Positions 1-5,830 of a stretch of 5,830 bases of DNA are shown here, one piece after another; position 1 is the stretch's first letter, and each line of letters starts with the position of its first letter. A program made the position numbers and the translations under genes. The DNA is from Staphylothermus sp. Lineage in GTDB: Archaea; Thermoproteota; Thermoprotei_A; Sulfolobales; Desulfurococcaceae. The notes beneath the pieces are model-generated. The model had not been told where the DNA came from. It saw only the letters and a list, made by a program, of their open reading frames with translations, and did not search any database. The DNA lies in NCBI GenBank assembly GCA_021159785.1, contig JAGHDU010000154.1, positions 1-5,830 on the forward strand. Reading direction: 5' to 3'.

Positions 1-1546
1 ATCTCTTCCTTCTTCTTAAGTGTTTTCTACTTACTCTTCCTCTGATCAATGCCCAGTATATCCATGCTCTTCTCTTAATAGATTCTATTCTTGTATGTTC
101 AATACCATCAAGATAAGCTGCATATCTACTTCCCGATATAAGTTTAGATCTCATCTTTGCACTACCCTTGTATGCTAGAGCTACTAGAATGGCCATGTGC
201 AATATTTCTTTTCTTCTAATACTCTCTTCTATGTCGTTCCAGTATTTTTCTAGGAACCGTGTTGTATGTTCACCCTTAACGAATACGGGGTGTTCAATAA
301 TTGCTTTCAATAATGGTATATTGGTTTGGATTCCTGAAATAACGTATTCGCTTAATGCTCTCTTTATCCTGCTTATTGCTTCGAGTCTATCATTACCCCA
401 TACAATTAATTTTGATATTAATGGATTGTATTCGCCTGGTACAAAGCTATTGGAAGCGACACCTGAATCAACACGGACTCCTGGACCCGATGGCTCTATA
501 TAGTATGTTATGAAGCCTGGGCTTGGCATGAGTGTAAGTGGGTTTTCTGCATTTATTCGTGCCTCGATGCTGTGTCCACGTATGCTTATTTGTCTCTGTT
601 TAAGGGTGAGTGTTCCTTCCGTAGCTATGATTATTTGCTGTTTTACAATGTCTACTCCGGTAATGAATTCTGTGACAGGGTGTTCTACTTGGAGCCTAGC
701 ATTTATCTCCATGAAATAATATTTTTTATGCTTGGGATCGTATAGCATCTCAACTGTGCCGGCATTAACGTAGCCGATGTATTTCATTAGCCTTACTGCA
801 TCTTCTGTCAAGGATTTTCTTATTTTAGATGTTAGCGCTGGCGATGGTGCTTCTTCTATAATTTTCTGGTGTCTTCTCTGAATACTGCAATCCCTTTCGT
901 AGAGATGTATTATATTGTCTCCATCACCTAGTATTTGTACTTCGATATGTTTGGGGTTCTCAATATATGGTTCTACATAGAGTCTGGCATCTTTGAAGGC
1001 ATTTTCTGTTTCCTTCTTTGCTTGTTCAAAATACTTTTCTGCTTCCTCATTATTTCTTATAATTCTTATACCCATTCCTCCGCCTCCACCAACTGCCTTT
1101 AACATCACTGGATAGCCGTGGTCTTTGGCAAATTCCACTATATCTTTTGGATCATTGACATTCATCCACGGTAATGTAGGGACTTCTGCTTCAACAGCTT
1201 TTTTCTTGGCACGGACTTTGTCTCCAGCTAGTTCTATGACTTCTGGAGGAGGACCTATGAAAATAAATCCTTTCTCGATAACTTTTTTCGCAAATAAAGG
1301 ATTTTCGCTTAAGAACCCGTATCCGGGGTGTATAGCATCAGCACCTAATTCTATAGCAGCATTAATTATATCGTCCATATCGAGGTAATTTGATATTTCA
1401 TAATCCTCATTCACGAATTTTCTATGTAAACTGTTCTTATCTATAGAAGTGTATACTCCCAAAGGAGTATAGCCAAGTTCACGTACGCTTCTAGCTATTC
1501 TAACTGCTATTTCTCCTCTATTCGCTACCAGTATTCTGAGTGTCAT
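1..1546 (-). CDS. Biotin carboxylase subunit of a biotin-dependent carboxylase/decarboxylase (3' end beyond window)
   Basis: ATP-grasp enzyme that carboxylates biotin on a carrier protein using ATP and bicarbonate. I read this frame directly: 515 codons open from ATG at 1546 to the window edge with no stop. Domains in order: the N-terminal biotin carboxylase fold begins LRILVANRGEIAVR (residues 3-16) with HPGYGFLSEN at 73-82. The ATP-grasp part has K110 (GDK), K150 before a glycine-rich loop (153-159), and ERDCSIQRRHQK at 217-228. The metal and bicarbonate site is EINARLQVEHPVTE (280-293), and the C-terminal domain has EARINAENP (328-336, with R330). All main catalytic residues known from E. 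coli AccC have counterparts. E. coli AccC is about 450 residues, so residues about 440-515 are an extension of the kind seen in archaeal subunits; the visible end is very basic (HLRRRKR). GGGGT lies 6 nt before the ATG, supporting this start. The carboxyl acceptor (pyruvate, acetyl/propionyl-CoA or other) cannot be told from this subunit. Family very sure; pathway unsure. Confidence 0.95.
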   Translation of the reverse strand, partial: MTLRILVANRGEIAVRIARSVRELGYTPLGVYTSIDKNSLHRKFVNEDYEISNYLDMDDIINAAIELGADAIHPGYGFLSENPLFAKKVIEKGFIFIGPPPEVIELAGDKVRAKKKAVEAEVPTLPWMNVNDPKDIVEFAKDHGYPVMLKAVGGGGGMGIRIIRNNEEAEKYFEQAKKETENAFKDARLYVEPYIENPKHIEVQILGDGDNIIHLYERDCSIQRRHQKIIEEAPSPALTSKIRKSLTEDAVRLMKYIGYVNAGTVEMLYDPKHKKYYFMEINARLQVEHPVTEFITGVDIVKQQIIIATEGTLTLKQRQISIRGHSIEARINAENPLTLMPSPGFITYYIEPSGPGVRVDSGVASNSFVPGEYNPLISKLIVWGNDRLEAISRIKRALSEYVISGIQTNIPLLKAIIEHPVFVKGEHTTRFLEKYWNDIEESIRRKEILHMAILVALAYKGSAKMRSKLISGSRYAAYLDGIEHTRIESIKRRAWIYWALIRGRVSRKHLRRRKR

Positions 1547-1601
1547 GAAATTACCCCATTATTCCTCGAAAGATACAATGCTTATCGACTTGCTGGAATA
1601 A

Positions 1602-1609
1602 TTATTTAA
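1602..1609 (-). promoter_or_regulatory. Candidate TATA box for the biotin carboxylase gene
   Basis: On the minus strand this reads TTAAATAA, in the 136-bp gap between the JAMM gene and the biotin carboxylase gene. An archaeal transcript usually starts about 26 nt after the box centre, here near 1579, which would give a leader of roughly 33 nt containing the GGGGT ribosome site (1553-1557). This suggests the gene can be transcribed apart from the upstream M20-JAMM pair. The gap is AT-rich throughout, and other TATA-like strings (for example near 1615-1630) are possible, so the exact box is uncertain. Confidence 0.4.
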
Positions 1610-1682
1610 CATGTATATTATATCACTTATCATATGTGTAATTAACTACTAATAATTTTAAGTCTTCTGATGAAAATACATG

Positions 1683-2378
1683 CTATATAAATTTAAATCT
1701 TATTGGTGTTTTATTTGATAACTCTTTCAATGTTTTAATTATACTGGTAGTATTCTCATGTTCTTTGATAATTTCTAAATCATCAATTGTTATAGGTCCT
1801 ATCCTATAAATTGCCAAGCTGGGAGCTACGGTCTCTATTACATGTCCTATTCCTCTATCTGTAAATAACTGTATTATTGTTTTAAGATCTTGCTTACTGG
1901 GGATCGAAAGATTTGATGGATGCGTGTGTGCAGAAAAACATTGTGGTATTCTTGGTAATAATACCTTGTTTTGTTCTCCTTCTAGGAGAAAGGCTTTACC
2001 ATTAAACAATATACCCAAATAGTATTCACGCCGAGTATTTATAGTCTTAGCAGCGTATTCTTTCATTTTGTAATGGAGAGTTTCTCGATAGTAATTTATG
2101 ACTTCCTCGTACAAGTTTTTTAGACTGGTATCTCCTCTACCCAAAGTGGCTGTCACGTTATGTTTTTCAGAGAATACTGCGATACTTTCCAATAAGTCAT
2201 ATTTACAGTTAACTCCTTCAACTGTTAAGACATTGTCCTGAATATTATCTGAGTTTATAAGGACTTCTTCACATTCTGCATCTTCCAATACATCTTCTAG
2301 GAAGTTTATAGTGCGGGCTAAAAAAGCGATTCTTACTGTATGGTTATTTTCGATAATTGTTTGATATCTCTGATTCAC
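1683..2378 (-). CDS. JAMM/MPN+ (Mov34-type) zinc metalloprotease-like protein with an unrecognised N-terminal region
   Basis: 231 residues. The C-terminal half carries a perfect JAMM core, H-T-H-x7-S-x2-D: H151, H153, S161, D164 (segment SAHTHPSNLSIPSKQDL, 149-165). In this family the two His and the Asp bind zinc, and a Glu on an upstream strand activates water; E118 in REYYLGILFNG is the likely Glu (33 residues before H151), with E133 or E135 as alternatives. Known JAMM enzymes cleave isopeptide or peptide bonds, often removing ubiquitin-like or sulfur-carrier proteins. Residues 1-105 match no domain I recognise and look mixed alpha/beta. The start is GTG: the in-frame TGA three codons upstream rules out anything longer, and GGATGAT (2384-2390) sits 5 nt before it. 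It follows the M20 gene by 13 bp on the same strand, so co-transcription is likely. No signal peptide or membrane segment is seen, so it is probably cytoplasmic. JAMM assignment strong, substrate unknown. Confidence 0.85.
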   Translation of the reverse strand: MNQRYQTIIENNHTVRIAFLARTINFLEDVLEDAECEEVLINSDNIQDNVLTVEGVNCKYDLLESIAVFSEKHNVTATLGRGDTSLKNLYEEVINYYRETLHYKMKEYAAKTINTRREYYLGILFNGKAFLLEGEQNKVLLPRIPQCFSAHTHPSNLSIPSKQDLKTIIQLFTDRGIGHVIETVAPSLAIYRIGPITIDDLEIIKEHENTTSIIKTLKELSNKTPIRFKFI

Positions 2379-2391
2379 TATGTATCATCCA

Positions 2392-3621
2392 TTATTTTCT
2401 TGCTAGCAAGTCTATTACATCAACATATATATCTATTGCTTTATGCAGAGAATCTATTGGAATATATTCATCTACTTTATGAGGCACATGAGGGTCTCCG
2501 GGTCCATAGGATGCTGCTTGTATGCCCTTGAGCGTATAGTATCTAAGATCTAGTCCGCCTACACAGACGGTTTTTCTGGGTTCTTTACCTATGTTTTTCT
2601 TTATGGCCTCTTCTAGTACTTTGACTAATTCTGACTCTGGATCAGTAATTGCTGGCTCCATTTTCTCAACTATTTCTAATTCAACTTCTGCTTTGGCTGC
2701 ATGTACTGCCTTACTTATGATATCTTCTAGTTCACTTATTACATCAGAAGTATTTTCTTCAACAATCAATCTCCTATCAATACTGAATCCCGACAAACCT
2801 GGTACAATGTTTATGCTTCCGGGAGATATTAGTTTGCCTCCAAGTGTAGCGGTGGGGTGGTTAGCTATTTCTACATCGTATACGTACTTACTTTTCCTTT
2901 TTTCTAGAGAGGGTAGGTAGTTTTCGATCAAGTACTTTGCTACATAAACCATTTTTTCAAATGCATTTACTCCAAGCATAGGAACAGATCCATGTGCTTG
3001 TTTTCCTTTCACTTTCACCATGGCCCAAACAGATCCTCTGTGACCATGCCATATATTGTCAATACCGCTTGGCTCAGCTATTATTACCCAATCAGGTCTG
3101 CTTCCAAGCTCATTCACTAAATAACCAGTACCCGCAATTCCACCTATTTCTTCATCAGGTACAAGAGCAGCTTCAACGATTATATCTGGTTCTTTTTCTT
3201 GTTGTGCATAATAGATCATGGATGCCAAAAACGCAGCAATTCCTCCCTTCATATCAGTTGAGCCACGACCATATATTTTGCCATCTTTCTTTAACGGCTT
3301 AAAAGGCTCCGTGACGCTCCATCCTTCTCCAGGGAAAACAACATCGTAATGTCCATTGAATTGAAGAACCTTGTCACCAGAACCTATTCTAGCTAATAAG
3401 ATATACCTGGGTTTGTTTGGGTTCATCTCTGAACGTAATTTTTCTTTAACAAATTCATCGGGTACACGGTGAATAGTAACATGTATACTATATTTTTTCA
3501 ATACTTCAGCATAATAATTTACAATATCTTCATAAGCTTCGCCAAGAACCGTGGGGTACTTTATACTTTCCATAAGTATTTCTTCAGCAAGGTTATATAC
3601 CCACTGAGGGAGTTTAGACAT
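2392..3621 (-). CDS. M20-family metallohydrolase, ArgE/DapE-type deacylase or peptidase
   Basis: 409 residues, the usual size for this two-zinc hydrolase family, which removes N-acyl groups from amino acids or splits small peptides in the cytoplasm. All metal-site motifs are present: GHYDVV (H91, with D93 as supporting acid), GRGSTDMKGG (bridging D123), VPDEEIGG (general base E157 and ligand E158), IAEPSG (ligand E183), and HKVDEY near the C-terminus (ligand H381). The inserted dimerisation domain spans about 194-310, with the conserved QAHGSVP (H210) and SIDRRL (R284). The reading frame stays open upstream to beyond 4000, but that part lies antisense to the phosphate permease. The ATG at 3621 has GTGGTGA 4 nt before it and gives a normal family N-terminus, so it is the start chosen. 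A TATA-like box lies 43 nt upstream. Possible roles include acetylornithine or succinyl-diaminopimelate deacylation, release of lysine or ornithine from the LysW carrier, or a carboxypeptidase; the sequence alone does not choose between them. Confidence 0.92.
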   Translation of the reverse strand: MSKLPQWVYNLAEEILMESIKYPTVLGEAYEDIVNYYAEVLKKYSIHVTIHRVPDEFVKEKLRSEMNPNKPRYILLARIGSGDKVLQFNGHYDVVFPGEGWSVTEPFKPLKKDGKIYGRGSTDMKGGIAAFLASMIYYAQQEKEPDIIVEAALVPDEEIGGIAGTGYLVNELGSRPDWVIIAEPSGIDNIWHGHRGSVWAMVKVKGKQAHGSVPMLGVNAFEKMVYVAKYLIENYLPSLEKRKSKYVYDVEIANHPTATLGGKLISPGSINIVPGLSGFSIDRRLIVEENTSDVISELEDIISKAVHAAKAEVELEIVEKMEPAITDPESELVKVLEEAIKKNIGKEPRKTVCVGGLDLRYYTLKGIQAASYGPGDPHVPHKVDEYIPIDSLHKAIDIYVDVIDLLARK

Positions 3622-3625
3622 GTTT

Positions 3626-3632
3626 TCACCAC
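3626..3632 (-). promoter_or_regulatory. Ribosome binding site fixing the M20 gene start
   Basis: Minus-strand GTGGTGA, 4 nt before the ATG at 3621. It matches the archaeal GGTGA-type Shine-Dalgarno motif and decides against the longer open frame that runs over the divergent permease gene. Confidence 0.75.
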
Positions 3633-3659
3633 GTATTAGGATTTTTATGTATATGGTAC

Positions 3660-3667
3660 AATATAAG
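3660..3667 (-). promoter_or_regulatory. Candidate TATA box for the M20-JAMM transcription unit
   Basis: Minus-strand CTTATATT. A start about 26 nt beyond its centre would fall near 3638, giving a short leader of about 17 nt that holds the GTGGTGA ribosome site. The spacing fits archaeal TBP/TFB promoters well. The call rests on motif and spacing only. Confidence 0.5.
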
Positions 3668-3769
3668 TTATCAGATGCGAGTATCAAATAGCTTATTTGT
3701 GAAGTATACATATTCCTAGATATGAAGCATGTTGTTTTTATACTTGGATTAAACTGTATGGATAAACAA

Positions 3770-3776
3770 TTTATAC
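3770..3776 (+). promoter_or_regulatory. Candidate TATA box for the phosphate permease operon
   Basis: Reads TTTATAC. A transcript starting about 26 nt beyond the centre (near 3799) would leave a leader of about 13 nt with GGGGG just before the GTG start at 3812. A similar TTTTTATAC string at 3735-3743 is a second candidate and would place the start near 3765. Both lie downstream of the ATG at 3722, which argues that the ATG is not used. Confidence 0.45.
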
Positions 3777-3801
3777 TATATATTCGTATATACATTAATT
3801 T

Positions 3802-3806
3802 GGGGG
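3802..3806 (+). promoter_or_regulatory. Ribosome binding site fixing the permease start
   Basis: GGGGG, 5 nt before GTG at 3812. The ATG at 3722, 30 codons upstream in the same frame, has no comparable motif and would add an N-terminal stretch absent from PiT proteins. Confidence 0.6.
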
Positions 3807-3811
3807 CAAAT

Positions 3812-4858
3812 GTGATTGATGCAACACTATTGTTGCTAACAATTGGATATTTGACAGCAATATTTATGGCGTGGAATATAGGAGCAAATGACGCTAGCAA
3901 TCCTACAAACACAGCCGTTGGTGCTGGAGCATTAACGATTAAACAAGCACTCATACTATTTAGTGTATTTGCAGGTGTTGGTGCTCTTCTCCAAGGTTGG
4001 ATGGTTATGAAAACATTTGGTAAGGGAGTTGTCCCAGATATTGACATAATTGGCGCATTATCTGCTGCAGCAGCTGCAGGTACTTGGGTAATCATTGCTT
4101 CTTGGAAAGGAATACCTGTATCAACTAGTCAGAGCATGGCAGGAGGAGTACTAGGTGTAGGATTAGCCTATGTGTACTTGGGTAGGATGGGTATAAACGA
4201 AATACGATGGAATGTTGTCTACAAGATATTGTTAAGCTGGGTTACTAGTCCTTTTCTTAGTTTATTACTAGCGATCACGTTATTCAATATATTTATAATA
4301 GCATTTAGTAGACTGGAAAAGAAGGGGTATAATGTTAATCATATTCTAAAAATCCTAATCATTACATCATTAGTATTCTCTGCGTATTCCTTCGGAGCGA
4401 ATGATGTAGGTAATGCGACTGGCGTATATTATGCAGTTACATCGAAGTATCTGGGATTACCCGATATTAATACACGTATTTTCTTGGCATTACTAGGAAG
4501 CATAGGCATAGCTCTAGGTGGATTCACGTTTGGCAAAAGGGTTATTGTTACAGTCGGTTATCGAATAACGCGTCTAGATCTTGTTACTGGGGCAGCTGCG
4601 GGATATGCTAATGCATTGACTGTATGGTTGTTTACCACTATTCCATATCAATTATTTGGTTACGGAATGCCTATATCAACAACTCATGCCAGTGTTACGG
4701 CTGTGATCGGTGTAGGTATTGCCAAGAGTAAAAGTTTAAGCAGTATAAATTGGCAAATAGTATTAGTAATACTCGCTTCCTGGTTGTTTACATTACCTAT
4801 AACGATTGGTTTAGGGTTCATATACTATATGTTAATCAATGGTTTTTTGAATATATGA
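3812..4858 (+). CDS. PiT-family inorganic phosphate permease
   Basis: 348 residues from the GTG start; integral membrane symporter that imports phosphate, driven by protons or sodium. It shows the PiT internal duplication: the N-half signature GANDASNP (24-31) is echoed by GANDVGNATG (195-204), and PVSTSQSMAGG (102-112) by PISTTHASVTAV (287-298). The paired GAND and P-x-S-T motifs form the two-fold substrate site in this family. About ten hydrophobic segments can be seen, near residues 5-23, 45-63, 78-98, 106-124, 137-165, 178-196, 222-240, 258-278, 287-304 and 313-342. Length fits archaeal and bacterial short PiT proteins. The GTG is preferred because it has a GGGGG site 5 nt upstream and yields a typical short cytoplasmic N-terminus; the ATG at 3722 would add 30 residues. 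It is followed after 28 bp by a PhoU-like gene, which supports phosphate over sulfate, the alternative substrate for some relatives. Family sure; coupling ion unknown. Confidence 0.95.
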   Translation: MIDATLLLLTIGYLTAIFMAWNIGANDASNPTNTAVGAGALTIKQALILFSVFAGVGALLQGWMVMKTFGKGVVPDIDIIGALSAAAAAGTWVIIASWKGIPVSTSQSMAGGVLGVGLAYVYLGRMGINEIRWNVVYKILLSWVTSPFLSLLLAITLFNIFIIAFSRLEKKGYNVNHILKILIITSLVFSAYSFGANDVGNATGVYYAVTSKYLGLPDINTRIFLALLGSIGIALGGFTFGKRVIVTVGYRITRLDLVTGAAAGYANALTVWLFTTIPYQLFGYGMPISTTHASVTAVIGVGIAKSKSLSSINWQIVLVILASWLFTLPITIGLGFIYYMLINGFLNI

Positions 4859-4867
4859 TACATGGAA

Positions 4868-4876
4868 GGTGAGGTG
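4868..4876 (+). promoter_or_regulatory. Strong ribosome binding site for the PhoU-like gene
   Basis: GGTGAGGTG, ending 10 nt before the ATG at 4887. The GTG at 4869 is in frame but runs into TAG after two codons, so the ATG is the first usable start. A strong site within a 28-bp gap fits translation from a shared transcript with the permease. Confidence 0.65.
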
Positions 4877-4886
4877 TTAGATAAAT

Positions 4887-5558
4887 ATGTCCACTTGGGT
4901 ATGGATTTCGGGTAGGCGTGAAAGAGAAGTCATTCTCAAAAGCATGGATCATTTAGAGTATGTATACAAGACTGTGTTTCATCTTGGAGAAATGCTGAAT
5001 AAGATCCAGAAGTTAGAACTTGAGAATGCCTTATCGGAATATGATAAAATCAATAAATACGAAGAAGAAGCCGATAGAATAAAGCGTGAAATTATAGGAG
5101 AACTGAGTAAAGGGAATATTCACCCAATGGATAGAGAAGACTTATTGAGATTAATATTTCAAGCAGATGATATAGCAGCTCATGCCAAAGCATCGGGACG
5201 GAGGTTAAAGTTGCTTACCGAACTAGGTTATGATATACCCGATCAGTTACTATCATTATTGATCAATATGGTCGTAGACATTGTAAAAATGGTTGATATG
5301 CTTAGAGAAGCAATATCACAATTAACAAGGAATCCACGTAAAAGTCTTGAAATAACTCATGTAATTGAGGATATTGAGGAAAAAGTTGATGATGTACGCT
5401 TGGAAGCACTTAGATTAATATTTAGAACATGTAGTGGAACTTTTGATAGTAAATGTGTCCTCTACAAAGAAATAGTCGATAATATTGAGAATACAGCTGA
5501 TAAATGTGAAGATACAGGTGATTTAATAAGGTCTATTTCATTAGCTCATCTTCAGTAA
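4887..5558 (+). CDS. PhoU-like DUF47 family protein, likely phosphate uptake regulator
   Basis: 223 residues, nearly all helical, with the heptad-rich acidic helices of the PhoU/DUF47 fold. PhoU-type metal-binding acidic motifs are visible: YEEEADRIKREI (58-69), QADDIAAHAK (92-101), EDIEEKVDDVRLEA (161-174) and IENTADKCEDTGDLI (200-214). The first and last resemble the repeated E/D-x3-D pattern that binds iron or other metals in PhoU proteins. IHPMDREDLLRLI (78-90) is also typical of the family. It has no transmembrane segment or signal peptide, so it should sit in the cytoplasm, probably against the permease. DUF47 proteins are commonly encoded next to PiT transporters and are thought to control them; that role is inferred here from family and from the 28-bp spacing. 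Three cysteines (C182, C190, C207) near the C-terminus could form a disulfide, a common feature in hyperthermophilic archaea. Confident of the family, less so of the mechanism. Confidence 0.9.
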   Translation: MSTWVWISGRREREVILKSMDHLEYVYKTVFHLGEMLNKIQKLELENALSEYDKINKYEEEADRIKREIIGELSKGNIHPMDREDLLRLIFQADDIAAHAKASGRRLKLLTELGYDIPDQLLSLLINMVVDIVKMVDMLREAISQLTRNPRKSLEITHVIEDIEEKVDDVRLEALRLIFRTCSGTFDSKCVLYKEIVDNIENTADKCEDTGDLIRSISLAHLQ

Positions 5559-5583
5559 TTTATTTCAAGAGCTTTCTCTGAAT

Positions 5584-5590
5584 CTATATC
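5584..5590 (+). promoter_or_regulatory. Weak TATA-like box before the twin-CX3C gene
   Basis: CTATATC within the 78-bp gap after the PhoU-like gene. It would place a transcript start near 5613, before either possible start codon. Because the surroundings are AT-rich this may be chance, and the gene may instead be read through from the phosphate operon. Confidence 0.2.
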
Positions 5591-5636
5591 ATATACGCTG
5601 GTAATTACGGGGAAACGTTATCCATAATGCTGAATA

Positions 5637-5830
5637 ATGATTAAGTGGTGGAAATACTTGAAAAGGAAGGATAGAGGTGTAACGAAAGCTAGGCAATGTG
5701 TAGAAGAATGTATCGGAACAGATAATATTCCTAGATGTTTCATCAAGTGTTATATGAAAGCAGCTGTTTTAGAAGCATATGTATGGATCGATTATTTGAG
5801 GAAAATATCAGAAGAAGTGATAAAATTATA
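5637..5830 (+). CDS. Unrecognised small protein with twin CX3C motifs (3' end beyond window)
   Basis: An open frame of 64 complete codons reaches the window edge; the last two bases, TA, may begin a stop or a Tyr codon. I do not recognise the family. Visible features are a basic, aromatic N-terminus (KWWKYLKRKDR, 3-13), then CVEEC (21-25) and CFIKC (34-38), giving C-x3-C-x8-C-x3-C, then a predicted amphipathic helix rich in Ala, Leu, Ile and Glu (about 39-64). Twin CX3C patterns occur in small helical hairpins held by two disulfides, and four cysteines could also bind zinc or an iron-sulfur cluster. Two starts are possible: ATG at 5637, just after an in-frame TGA but without a ribosome site, or TTG at 5658, which has GTGGTGG (5645-5651) 6 nt before it and removes seven residues. 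The spacing resembles other genes here, so TTG is a serious alternative. It lies 78 bp after the PhoU-like gene on the same strand. Confidence 0.6.
   Translation, partial: MIKWWKYLKRKDRGVTKARQCVEECIGTDNIPRCFIKCYMKAAVLEAYVWIDYLRKISEEVIKL

Noticed and set aside
168..1388. Plus-strand open frames at 168-503, 510-719 and 1125-1388
   Set aside because: They lie antisense within the biotin carboxylase gene, whose conserved motifs span the same bases; their translations show no recognisable domain.
1547..1682. tRNA, riboswitch or repeat in the gap between the JAMM and biotin carboxylase genes
   Set aside because: The gap is AT-rich without a cloverleaf, conserved fold or repeated unit; only a TATA-like box and a ribosome site can be supported.
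2340..3302. Plus-strand open frames at 2340-2531, 2591-2920 and 2994-3302
   Set aside because: They mirror the M20 gene (and, for the first, the start of the JAMM gene) on the other strand and have no ribosome sites or family features.
3722..3811. ATG at 3722 as the permease start
   Set aside because: It has no ribosome site, lies upstream of the likely TATA boxes, and adds 30 residues not expected in PiT proteins. GTG at 3812 has GGGGG 5 nt before it.
3622..4095. N-terminal extension of the M20 reading frame up to 4095
   Set aside because: It is antisense to the permease coding region, has low-complexity Ala/Pro/Thr composition unlike an M20 protein, and the ATG at 3621 has a proper ribosome site and a family-typical N-terminus.
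5559..5636. Terminator or small RNA in the gap after the PhoU-like gene
   Set aside because: Only a short T-rich string (TTTATTTC at 5559-5566 and a pyrimidine stretch near 5571-5579) is present, with no clear hairpin or long T run, so neither can be supported.

Overview
The window looks like a chromosome segment from an AT-rich hyperthermophilic archaeon of the Thermoproteota (crenarchaeote type, possibly Staphylothermus/Desulfurococcus-like). The grounds are heavy use of ATA, AGA and AGG codons, GTG as well as ATG starts, short G-rich Shine-Dalgarno motifs 4-10 nt before the starts, and TATA-like boxes in place of bacterial -35/-10 promoters. The lineage is inferred from sequence style and gene types, not from a database match.

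Layout. Two divergent gene blocks leave a 190-bp control region (3622-3811). Leftwards on the minus strand lie an M20-family zinc aminoacylase/peptidase of the ArgE/DapE type (2392-3621), a JAMM/MPN+ metalloprotease-like protein 13 bp behind it (1683-2378), and, after a 136-bp gap with its own TATA-like box, a biotin carboxylase subunit (1546 down to the window edge; 515 codons visible, stop not reached). Rightwards on the plus strand lie a PiT-type phosphate permease (3812-4858), a PhoU-like DUF47 protein 28 bp behind it (4887-5558), and the start of an unrecognised small protein with twin CX3C motifs (5637 to the window edge).

How they work together. PiT plus PhoU-like is a standard pair for low-affinity inorganic phosphate uptake and its control. 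The M20 and JAMM proteins are probably co-transcribed; both would be zinc hydrolases of amide or peptide bonds, so a shared peptide or amino-acid carrier pathway is possible but unproven. The biotin carboxylase is the ATP-dependent half-reaction enzyme of a multi-subunit biotin carboxylase or decarboxylase; its partners are not in the window.

No tRNA, rRNA, CRISPR array, insertion sequence or obvious transferred island was seen, and no gene-free stretch exceeds 300 bases. The best candidates for something undescribed are the JAMM protein with its unrecognised N-terminal half and the twin-CX3C protein at the right edge.
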